DNA of 64,000 nucleotides, from positions 9,167,676 to 9,231,675 of the forward strand of contig CM043807.1 of assembly GCA_023974075.1 (NCBI GenBank), written 5' to 3'. The translations under genes and the position numbers were made by a program. The first letter of the stretch is position 1. The number at the start of each line of letters is the position of its first letter. This DNA comes from Chaenocephalus aceratus (lineage: Eukaryota > Chordata > Actinopteri > Perciformes > Channichthyidae). Below, piece after piece: positions 47,301 to 56,479 of this stretch. The notes under the pieces are model-generated. The model saw nothing but the letters and a program-made list of their open reading frames with translations. It ran no database searches and was not told the DNA's origin.

Positions 47301-50300
47301 CCGCTTATTGGTCAATTCTCCACCTATCAGGGGAATGTGGGGTTGGGCCACGGCCGGCCATTGCGCTGGAGACGCTGTAGTACATATGCCAGGCCTGTAA
47401 GTGGCGCTGTAGTCTGCCACAAAAGCAGCGAAGAAGACTTCCCGCGCATGGTTGCCCTTCTGTTTATACTCTGCTCTGGCTCTTTTTCTCCCTCCCCGAG
47501 GCAAGCGTTTGCTCCCGCTGCTGTAATTCAATGCAATCTCTCCCTCGCTGTAATTCTCTCGGTAGTCCACCAGCAGATGACAAACACCCTCCTCTCCGGC
47601 TCTTCCAAGGAACGAGGGGACCGTGCGGCAGAGTTTCAGTTAGATTTTTATTTCGCCGGTCAACATGTCCGTTAAAGTTTAAATCTTCCGGACAAAATTA
47701 GAAAAGTGCCGGTCAAAGGTCTTCTTTGTTATTTATTGAGCTTTAAAACAAATGAATAACGACTCTATATAATAATATAAGAATAAAACACGGAGGACGG
47801 AGATCTCTTTTTCTCCCCCTCTTCTCCCCGCTGCAGCCCAGCAGCTGATCTCAGAGCACGCGCCCCTCTCCTGCAGCTCACAGAATCAGCCCCCTGCAAA
47901 AAACAGCGCTGGAAAGAGCAAATAGAGCGAAATGAGGCATGGCTAAAATGCAGGATCTGTTTGGTATTTTGAAAAAAAAACTATTTATATACTTTATATA
48001 GGTATGGCCCTACAATATATTGTTCAAATATAGCATGATATGTCCCCTTTAAGGTATTATTAAAGTAGGGTTAATGTTGCTCTCAAAGTGCACCAGATTG
48101 ATGCTTTTAACTTCAATATTTAAAAGAAAATCTTCCCGGGGGGAGCATGCCCCCCCCCCCCCCCCCAACAACTCCTGGGCTAAGCCCCGGATCTCCTACA
48201 ATCCTAAATCCGCCTCTGGAGCCAACCCATCAAACTTGGCTAAGCACCTCGCCGACCGACATCCAGAGCTGTTTAAAGAATTTAAAGACAGACAGGTAGC
48301 GAATGTGATAGATAACATAATTATATCATGCTCAAGCCATGCCCTCAAATCTAAGTCAAACAAGTGTAATTTATTTTGTGACAAACAAACGTTTTCGTAG
48401 TTTGACGAGGCAATTAATGGCAATGATAACTGTCTAATATGGCTATCTTTTTAGCTAACTTACCAATGTGGCTAACATCTGCAATGTACATTTTGTCAAT
48501 AAATTATTTATATTACTGTACTATTACATGTTAATAAAATATAAAAGTTAACTATCAAATAAATCACATACACTCAAGTATAAAGAAGAAGACCATGTTT
48601 GTAAGAAAACACTTAGCAGATAAACTACAATTTTATTGATCATGAAAATAATAAAAGAAAAGTATCGAAAAATAATTGGAATCGCAATTCTTGATTTGGT
48701 ATCGGTATCGAAACCAGAATGTTGGTATCGTGACAACACTAATCTCCTATAACCTATACACTTTTTTGCTTTTCAGCGAGATCTATGCCAGCGAATGAAG
48801 CGTGTAAGTATTGTGACATTATTTCCTCTTTTGCTTGTTTGTTAATGTCTGATACAAAGTTTCTCCTTTTTTTGTTTCCTTTTTTAATTCTTTCTATACC
48901 ACTTGATGCAGGAATGGTAATAATGAGCCTCACACAGACAAAAGGAGCCCTGCACATTTGAATGTTTTGTCTTAGCTTAGTGCTTTAAGTGTAAATAGAT
49001 TCCATTCAGTTAAGTAAAGGCTAAACGTTGCTTTTTTATTCTCCCTGTGTCTGCACCTGTTTGTGTACAAGGCATATGTGATCCACTTGTTACCTGACTG
49101 TGAGCTACCTGGTAAGTGTTGTGTACATTATTTTTCATTCACAGCAACTAAGCCGTTGAAGTACAAGTGTGGGATGTCCAAGTTGTGTCCCGCTGGACAC
49201 TGGGCCTTCAAGATGGCGAGTGGAGCAGCCAGTGTGGTGGGGCCCAGGATCTGCCTGGACGACAAACTGTACGTGAAGTCACGTCTTAAAACCTTCGCAA
49301 ACACAGGAGCACATATTTGACTTCTTGTGTTTGTGGCTTATGCTTAAACTAGGTTTTATTTGTCATCAAGATACTTTGTTGATCCCAATTTGGGAAATGT
49401 TTCCACCACAGAAGCATAAATGAGACATCGCACATCAATGAGAAGTAAATACAATGAAAAACATTAAAGATATACATAACAGCAGTAGAAGATAAACAAA
49501 ATACGCAAACATATATACATACCAGTAATGTAGGATATCTAGAGTATACATATTGAATACACAATATATAGGCAGTGTACATTATGCTTGTCAAGCCTAT
49601 CAAATGTAAACATTGAATACAATATACAGTTTACATTTGAGTTAGCAGAAAAATGATGGTTTCATTTCAATTTGAATCCTCGAGGGACCACTTTAAAAAA
49701 AGAAAAATACAAATGAGTGAATTTGTGATTTGGAGTGGGATATAATTAAACTAAGAGCAAATCACTAGTTGAATTTGTTAACATTTGCATAGTTGTCATA
49801 GTAGCTTATCCACATAGCCCTAGGTGTTGTTCTCTTTGCAACAGCTTGTTTGAACTTCTCAAATGTGAGGATTTAAAGGTTCTCGTAAAATAATGAATTG
49901 TAAAAAAAAAATTGAAAATATCTTGAAGATGAATCATTAATTACTGAATAGCGAAACATGACCAACAATAATACAAACGTAAACTATAAGTACATGAAAT
50001 GATCATGACAGTTCTATTAGCTGCAGCCTATTGTATTTTATGACATTTTTTTAAAACACTATCCATTATCAAGGTTCAAAAGTTCTGACCTAATGTTTGA
50101 TAAAGATGCCACCTGCTATGCACAAGTCTGGGAAAATATCTCTTCACACACATGTATTAAAACAGCTTATAACACAATAATGTACCTCTGAGGCATGACT
50201 TCATCGCACGTTTATATTTCAATATGTCTTCTCTTCTCACTGTCATCCTTTTTTTATGATAGATTAATGAGCGGAGTGAAGAACAACGTGGGGAGAGGAA

Positions 50301-52977
50301 TCAACCATCGCCCTGATAATGGTAAACATTATCAGAGTTCCATGCCTCGAGGAAACTGCTGCTGATAGCAAATCATACTGTGTGTTCAGCACCAGTGCCA
50401 CGACAATATGTAGCCGTTTGATGTGCTAAACCTATGATGGACAGCAAATAAACCACCTCCGAGATTGCGTAATATAACTCTGAGTTTAATGTCACATTTG
50501 CTTCAACCCGATCTATTTCTACCCCACAGGGAAAACAGGGGACCTTATCAACACAGCGTCTTTTGATATGTGGGGTGGAGGTGAGTGCATTTGAAATCAT
50601 AAAACAAATATATACTGTATAAAAGCATTGTATTAACCATCTTAATTACCAACCTTGTGCAGATGTGGCTCCGCTTATTAAGTTAGTGAAGGGAATGGAG
50701 AATGAGGATGGGACGATCGTGATGATGGCCTCCTTCGATGATGCTGCAACAAAGTAAGTATACTGTTTAGATTCTTGTTGCCTAGCTGTCTCTATGATCG
50801 GCTGGGATGTGGCCATGACATAATATCTGTCTTCTTTGTTCTGTAGACTCAACGATGAGGCCAGGAAGCTCATTGCTGATCTGGGAAGCTCGATCGTCAG
50901 TAACTTGGGATTCCGTGATAACTGGATCTTTGTAGGAGGGAAAGGCATCAAGACCAAGAGTCCATTTGAGCAGGTAACATGACCCACACATGGTTACAAC
51001 AACAGTATCATTTGTCTGGAAACAACTGTAAATGTTGACATTTAACAGAAGAACTTGTTCCCAAATCAGCCGTACCACAGTTATAACTATTAAAGTTTAC
51101 TCTACCAGCAAATCCAAACCCATACGCCTATAAGGAACATATCAGTGTTTGGACGAAACACTTAACATCAACATTTACAGCAGTAATTAAAGTCTCAAAA
51201 TGCTACATCTACTGTCAAAACTAGATGAATGTGAAGTTTTGTTAAAGGAGGATTCAATTCAATTCAATTCAAAACCTTTATTTATCCAGGTAAAATCCAT
51301 TGAGATCAATGATCTCTTTTTCAAGGGAGATCTGCAGCAGTAGGTTCCACAAGAAGACATAAAACATTAACAACAGAAAAGCTGTCTTCCCTAAGACAGT
51401 CCTAGCACTTGGCACATTTAATAAAACCACAGCATGCGATCTCAGGCAATAAGTACTTCCAATTCGCAGAGATCAGGGAGCAGATATAAAATGGTAGTTT
51501 ATCCAGCATGGCTTTGTAAATGAAAAAGTACCAGTGACTGAGCCTCCGTACAGTTAGTGATGGCATAACCGCCTTGGTATACAGGGTACAGTGATGAGTA
51601 AGTGCTTTACAATTAGTCAAAAATCTCAGTGCACTGTGATACGCAGCATCTAACTTGCTTAGGTAATTGGCAGGTGCATTCATATAGACCAGATCCCCAT
51701 AGTCCAGCACAGGTAAAAAGGTCACAGTGACTAGCCTTCTCCTGGCCTCAAGCGAGAAAACAGGACTTGTTTCTGAAAAAGAAACCTAGCCTAACCCTCA
51801 GTTTTCTAAGCAGGTTATTGACATTAAGATTAAAAGAGAGACAATCATCAAGCCAGATACCCAGGTATTTGTAACAGGTAACCACTTCAAGTTGTATTCC
51901 TTTCGTAGTTACAATATCCAAAGCAGTCTCCGGTGTATTTTTAGCTTTAGCTTTAGAAAAGAGTATTACCACCTTGGTTTTATCCACATTTAAAAGATGA
52001 AAGCGTAATTAAGGAGCACTATTGGAGTGACTTTGATGGTTATTGGACTCAGGATTAATTCATTTGGATTCCCGCTGTATGAAGAAATTAAAGGACGGCG
52101 CGGAAGTGGAAACAATTCACAAAGGGATTAAACCGTTTAAAACATGCTCAAAGTAAGCCGGATTTTGCCGATGTGCTTATGTGGATTCAAAAGTCGTAAA
52201 TAATCTACAAAATGGAGGAGACCGATCTGATCGGAGCAACTGGGACAAATAATCCAACTGAAACCGGCATGGACAATGACTATGTTTTAAAAATGCGCTT
52301 ATCCAGACAAGCCTGGTTTGGACACTTTACGGGCAGAAGAAACATTTATATTAAAGAAATAATTATACATTTCTGTCTTTTTATTCCTATAATAGCTACT
52401 AACTTCAATTTGTATTCAAATTAATTAATCAATATTTTTTTTATATTTTATTGTAATGTAGAGACGAGGCTTTTAGTGACAATCATGTATTGCGTTACAA
52501 TTATATATTATATATATAATTATAATAACCCCCCCCTGCGATCTTTGGAACCACTGCTCTAATACACAGATTGAAATATGTGAAACACCTAATAAACACA
52601 ATGTATCAGAGGGCAGCCTGTGTTTAAACTACCTGGGGAAACATCCCATCCTGCAGGCAATACGGTGGTAATGACTGTGAGAACACAAGAGCTGGTGAAA
52701 TCCCAGGACACCTGGGACTCAGAGGCTGCTGCTGGCCTTTCATTAGTGTGGTGCTGGTTAACACAGCCACTTCACATCAGCTGTCTGGCAGTATCATTCA
52801 TTATTTCTGTCATGGCCTGTCTGATCAGGAGACAGTAGCCATTGGAGTTGACGTTACAACGATGTGTGTTTGTGTTTCCCTCCCCAGCATATAAAGAACA
52901 GTGCTGGCACCAACAAGTTTGAGGGATGGCCCGAGGTGTTGGAGATGGAAGGCTGCGTGCCTCAGAGGCAGGACTAA
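38587..52977 (+). CDS. fam3c: FAM3C-like secreted protein (ILEI family)
   Basis: There are 9 coding exons: 38587-38602, 38715-38819, 48777-48803, 49145-49268, 50263-50321, 50530-50580, 50663-50753, 50847-50973 and 52888-52977. All phases join into 229 residues (human FAM3C has 227). Residues 1-28 form a signal peptide or anchor ([19 protein letters not shown]). The GG domain follows: [10 protein letters not shown] (C58, C64), [17 protein letters not shown] (C86), [46 protein letters not shown] and [10 protein letters not shown] (C223). The four cysteines fit the two disulfides of the family. FAM3 proteins are secreted, cytokine-like, with a globular beta-sandwich. Residues 106-109 (HRPD) are aberrant. 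AATAAA at 53,565-53,570 ends the gene. It resembles FAM3C most, but a fish-specific FAM3 paralogue is possible. Confidence 0.92.
40429..41036. repeat. large foldback, ~275-bp arms
   Basis: Left arm 40,429-40,710 and right arm 40,765-41,036 are near-perfect reverse complements around a 54-base loop. Shared blocks include ACTGTGTCAAGTGTCC, TTAAGTACATTGTCAGAAT and CTAACAGAAGTTAAA (in the respective orientations). Confidence 0.9.
41092..42820. mobile_element. non-autonomous element with 25-bp TIRs and 8-bp target duplication
   Basis: Both ends share a 25-base inverted repeat starting CATAGATATATATAAACACT. GTTCCAAT flanks both sides (41,084-41,091 and 42,821-42,828), a perfect 8-bp duplication. 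The interior is AT-rich with a (CA)n run at 41,361-41,396 and a retroelement-tail-like segment at 42,064-42,180. No coding sequence is seen. An 8-bp duplication fits hAT or P elements. The CATAG start slightly favours a P-like class, but this is a guess. Confidence 0.8.
43968..45184. repeat. 1.2-kb foldback element, >500-bp arms
   Basis: Left arm 43,968-44,472 and right arm 44,628-45,184 are near-identical reverse complements starting ATGGGCATAGATATGTCTC. A ~155-base loop separates them. Both arms contain ATTATTTGTGTGAACATAAC, CATTGACAACTTTCGATC and GAACGTTAGATGCATTC (or complements). Mirror-image short frames on both strands are a by-product. No clear target duplication. Confidence 0.92.
45710..45830 (+). 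pseudogene. first exon of a hAT transposase (MDIRKLF type)
   Basis: ATG at 45,710 opens [14 protein letters not shown] with a poly-Ala run and acidic end (SSEEMDDVS), then a GTTTGT donor. MDIRKFF-like starts are, from memory, typical of fish hAT transposases with TTF-type fingers. Downstream exons were not found. Confidence 0.5.
45939..46140 (-). repeat. L2-type LINE 3' tail
   Basis: AAGGCAAGGCAAGTTTATTT and ATATAGCACCTTTT, then CAAGGTGCTTTACAAAAATG, mark the antisense 3' end of a fish L2 copy. Confidence 0.8.
46500..47155 (+). pseudogene. hAT remnant: half BED finger and right end
   Basis: Frame [18 protein letters not shown] followed by [13 protein letters not shown] is the second half of a BED finger and linker. 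The end CGGTTCACAG...CACCCCTAG type (complement TAGGGGTGTAACGGTTCACA, ending at 47,155) is a known fish hAT terminus style. The left end and catalytic domain are absent. Bases 47,160-48,140 show only a CT/GC-rich stretch with no gene. Confidence 0.6.
49365..49640 (-). repeat. retroelement 3'-tail fragment
   Basis: AAGATACTTTGTTGATCCCA and GGGAAATGTTTCCACCACAG in FAM3 intron 4, in antisense orientation; the same family as 30,886 and 59,112. Bases 49,640-50,260 are AT-rich intron without features. Confidence 0.55.
51252..51998 (-). pseudogene. truncated LINE reverse transcriptase (L2/CR1-like), copy 1
   Basis: Minus-strand frames carry [56 protein letters not shown] and [20 protein letters not shown]. 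These are the C-terminal part of a CR1/L2-group RT. The 3' end is TTTTATTGAAT-like with (AATTC)n (51,252-51,275 on +). It lies in FAM3 intron 8 and lacks the catalytic YADD region. Copy 2 is at 55,205. Bases 52,000-52,860 show no gene. Confidence 0.85.
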
Positions 52978-53724
52978 GGACCACCACCCCCCCCCCCCCC
53001 CCATCCCATACACCTCCCATACATTCCCATTCCAATGAGACTCTTTAAGTGGTTACACTTGTTTGGGCGGGATAAAGGTCATTCTTACAGCTCTCACCCA
53101 AAGCTTCAACCGTACTACCAGAACAAAAGTTACTCGCTGCTGTGAACCCATTCCTCTGTATTGAAACCATGATGTAGTCTGGATTCAGTTGTTTGGAACT
53201 AGATGTAGAAAGCACTGATTTTAAAGGGAATGCCTTTGATTATTGGCTTACTATCGGATGAGGCCCAAAGACTTGATAGTGTTTGCATTATTGCACTGTT
53301 GCCGAGGGAAATGAAGCCCATTTCCTTAACCTGTCGCCAGCCTTAATCTCATTTCGGGTTTTTAAACAAACATGACTTTGTGATTTATGCTTTTCCTTTA
53401 AGAGTTTGCGGTAAGAAAATGACTATTAACAGCGTTTGAAGGACGTCAGGATATTAAACCAAATGTACCAAATTCACTGTGAAATTGTAAATATTTGTTT
53501 AGAGGAGCCTTTGAGAATATAAAGACCCTAAACTAAATGAACGTTGTAATAATATAATTTCATAAATAAATGATATTGTTAGCAGTGTGTGTATGTGTGT
53601 GAGTGGATTAAAGCGTTATTTCTTTGTGCCTGTGAGTAGTACTGCTATGTTGTTTTTTATTTGCATTTACAGTACAGTAGACATCGTCACTGTGCAAAAC
53701 TGAACAATCAGTACCTAGGAGTTA

Positions 53725-54884
53725 CAGTTTTTCTCGATTGCTAACACACTAAAATTATAAAGGAAGCACAATTATTTTAAACTGACACTTAAAGAGTAAA
53801 ACATCGGCTCACATCTCCAAACTCTAAACACATTTTCAGCTTTTCACACAATTTTCAAATCAACATGGCACTTTTTGCAAACCACTGCACACGTTTCTCC
53901 ACGTAAGACACAGGAATCTGACAAAGTCACGTGTTAGCAGATTTAAAACACTGATATTCAAAATGCCTCACACATGGACCAATGATCAAGAAACACGTTC
54001 CACCTCACTAAACAACTGATAGCATAATTGTTGGCTCATCAATCAGGATGTTAGCACTATAAAAAGACCACAGGTGAGTACTGTCTCTAGAGCAACAATA
54101 GAAGCAAGAGGAAGGGCTGGGCTGAGAGTGAGAGGAGGAGGAAGAGGTGGGGTGAGAGTGAGAGGTAGAGCTGAGGAGAGGACGTGGACAAAGAAGAATA
54201 CTCTCATGATATATCAGAGCTTATATCTGTTGTGTGAAACGTATTTACTTCATTACTGTAATTGAATTGTTGGCATGTTGCATACTATAACTGTACAAAA
54301 ATCCTGCACAATGTACTGTGGTACACTTACTTTTATGCAACACAGACACTGACCGACCACTATGTCTTTGTTGTTTATCTGAAGGACTGAGAAACAAAGA
54401 GGTGGAAGGCCAAGGATTTCCAATGAGGCAGGAAGCAGCAGTTACAAAACTGAGTTTTGGCAAACAATGCATCGCACTTAGAGAGATCCGAAGCAGAGTA
54501 GCTATGTGCTGAGATGATGCATGTTGCACAGTGTTATTTTTGAATACAATGTGATTTTTTTCAACAACTCATTTGTATTTCTTCCTTTACTGTATTTCTG
54601 TAAACCTCAAGCAATCTTTCTCTGCAGAGCCCTCTATGTACAGAGCACAGCCCATAACAGATGAAAGTGCTTTAGAGTATGCTCAGCAGTGTGTAGTTGG
54701 GTGGTCAAACCATCTAGTATTATGAATGAAGTGTGTTATATTGGTGCTAAAGTTTGCATTTGGTAAGTGTGTATGAGTTTGAGGTGTTTTGCACTTTGGG
54801 TGTGTGGTTTTTGTGATTGTGTTTAGTGTTCTGAGAAACTGAGCAATTTAAACAAAAATGTGTGTGAGCAATCGAGAAAAACTG
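53725..54884. mobile_element. Tc1/mariner-like element, internally deleted
   Basis: Ends CAGTTTTTCTCGATTGCTAA (53,725) and TGAGCAATCGAGAAAAACTG (to 54,884) are inverted. TA flanks both sides (53,723-53,724, 54,885-54,886), the target duplication of Tc1/mariner elements. A Gly/Arg-rich frame (RVRGGGRGGVRVRGR, 54,120-54,180) may be the transposase N-terminus. The catalytic region is missing. Confidence 0.8.
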
Positions 54885-55204
54885 TAATCATTAGTCTGTT
54901 TCATCTTGCCTTTCTGTCAGCCACATTCAAAGAAGTCAAATCCACACCCTGTATTGTTCATTTGTGTAATCTGATTTGACCCACCCACCAGTTCTTACTT
55001 TGAGTTTACAGTTATACGAAAGCCTTTTAAGCAGTAGTACTTCACAGCTTTAAGAAACAATTGTGTAAAGCAAAACAGTCTGTGACTCCTTGTGTTTTTT
55101 TTTTCTTAATTAATACAAATTTATAAACAAATGTCAACTAATGAGCGGCATTTAAAGGTTTGCATTACCATCTTATGGCTGAACCATACTTATAATTGGC
55201 AATC

Positions 55205-56460
55205 AATTCAATTCAAAACCTTTATTTATCCAGGTAAAATCCCATTGAGATCAATGGTCTCTTTTTCAAGGGAGACCTGCAGCAGTAGGTTCCACAAGAA
55301 GGACATAAAAACATAACAACAGAACAACAAAAGGACATCATACAGCAAAATGTACAGGGATTACAATTTACATATTTAACCACATGTACAGGTACAACAG
55401 CATCTGATTGTGTAGCATCCAAACCGAGCTTTAAAAACAGTGTAGTGGTACTAGCTGGTAATTTCCCATTCTTTTTGCAGACTGTTCCATGTTAGTGGAG
55501 CTGCACATCTAACAGCTTTCTTCCCTAAGACAGTCCTAGCACTTGGCACATTAATAAAAACCACAGCATGCGATCTCAGGCAATAAGTACTTTCAATTCG
55601 CAGAGAGATCAGGGAGCAGATATAAGATGGTAGTTTATCCAACATGGCTTTGTAAATGAAAAAGTACCAGTGACTGAGCCTCCGTACAGTAAGTGATGGC
55701 AAAACCGCCTTGGTATACAGGGTACAGTGATGAGTAAGTGCTTCTGAAAAAGAACCCTAGCCTAACCCTCAGTTTTTTAAGCAGGTTATTTACATGAAAT
55801 TTAAAAGTGAGACAGTCATCAAGCCAGATAACCCCAAGTATTTGTAACAGGCTAACGACCTTCAAGTTGTATTCCTTGCGTAAGTTACAATATCCAAAGC
55901 AGTCTCCGGTGTATTTTTAGCTTTAGCTTTAGAAAAGAGCATTACCTTGGTTTTATCCACATTTAAAAGAAGCTTAAGCTCAGAGAGCTGAGCCTGAATA
56001 ATGTTAAAAACAGCCTGTAATTAACAACAGCCTCGTTAATCGAGGGACATGCACAGTACATAACGGTATCGTCCGCATAAAAATGTAAGGTTGCTCCTTC
56101 GACATTTTCACCTAAACTATTAATACTAGATAGAGAATAATAGCGGACCTAAAACTGAACCTTGTGGTACACCATTAGTGATGTTTAACCACTCAGAAGA
56201 CAGCCCATCAAAGTAAACACATTGGGACCTTTCAGAGAGGTAGTTCACAAACCACCCACTGCATGGCTGGATATGCCAATACTGACCAGCCTCTGCTTCA
56301 AAATGCGATGATCGACGGTATCAAAAGCTTTGGATAGGTCAACAAATAGAGCTGCACAACTCTGCTTATTATCTAAAATACTCGTAATGTCATTTACCAC
56401 TTTCATTGTGGCAGTGATGGTGCTATGTTGCTCTTTTCTTACAACCTTAAAACTGTAATG
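55205..56460 (-). pseudogene. truncated LINE reverse transcriptase (L2/CR1-like), copy 2
   Basis: Reading leftwards: [33 protein letters not shown], a YADD motif (complement of about 56,070-56,095), [28 protein letters not shown] and [13 protein letters not shown]. The 3' end on + is TTCAATTCAAAACCTTTATT. Several indels break the frame. It retains sequence missing from copy 1 and lacks about 160 bases that copy 1 has. Confidence 0.87.
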
Positions 56461-56479
56461 AGCACAGAGCAAAGGAAAA

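Larger units (their letters stand above)
45455..48218 (+). mobile_element. hAT element inserted within the BED exon
   Basis: Ends CAGAGGTGGCGCTAGG (left) and CCTAAATCCGCCTCTG (right) are inverted. GAGCCAAC flanks both sides (45,447-45,454 and 48,219-48,226), a perfect 8-bp duplication. Just inside both ends the motif AGCCCCGGAT occurs. A first-exon candidate is at 45,710-45,830, and most of the transposase is missing. A poly-C run (48,150-48,166) and a right-end fragment of another hAT (to 47,155) lie inside. Confidence 0.82.
45279..48400 (+). pseudogene. BED-finger exon of an old hAT, split by a younger hAT
   Basis: The first part (45,279-45,454) reads [19 protein letters not shown], then a TAA stop, then IWKYFSYI and [11 protein letters not shown], the first half of a BED zinc finger. 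The second half ([17 protein letters not shown]) resumes after 48,226. Between them lies a 2.76-kb hAT. One frameshift between the two halves predates or accompanies the insertion. The catalytic part of this transposase is absent. It is probably the coding remnant of the 39,090-48,740 element. Confidence 0.75.
39090..48740. mobile_element. hAT-type insertion filling FAM3 intron 2 (composite)
   Basis: The left end AGTGTTGCACGGTGTACCGA and right end GGTATCGTGACAACACT are inverted repeats of a common fish hAT type. The right flank reads AATCTCCT (48,741-48,748). The left reads AATCTCT (39,083-39,089), which is the same 8-mer minus one C. A decayed BED-finger exon (45,279-48,400, split) is its likely coding remnant. 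Younger elements inside it make most of the 9.65 kb. A TAGTGATGTGTCGTTCGCG motif at 39,236 resembles the end of another hAT, without a matching partner found. Bases 39,300-40,390 hold nothing else recognisable apart from a retroelement tail near 39,890. Confidence 0.75.

Noticed and set aside
47268..47675. 135-codon plus-strand frame
   Set aside because: Lies in GC-rich transposon-internal DNA, has no recognisable domain and overlaps equally long antisense frames.
49072..49111. Extra FAM3 exon between CAAG and GTAAGT
   Set aside because: Splice-like signals exist, but the in-phase frame meets TGA, while joining exon 3 directly to 49,145 gives the expected family sequence.
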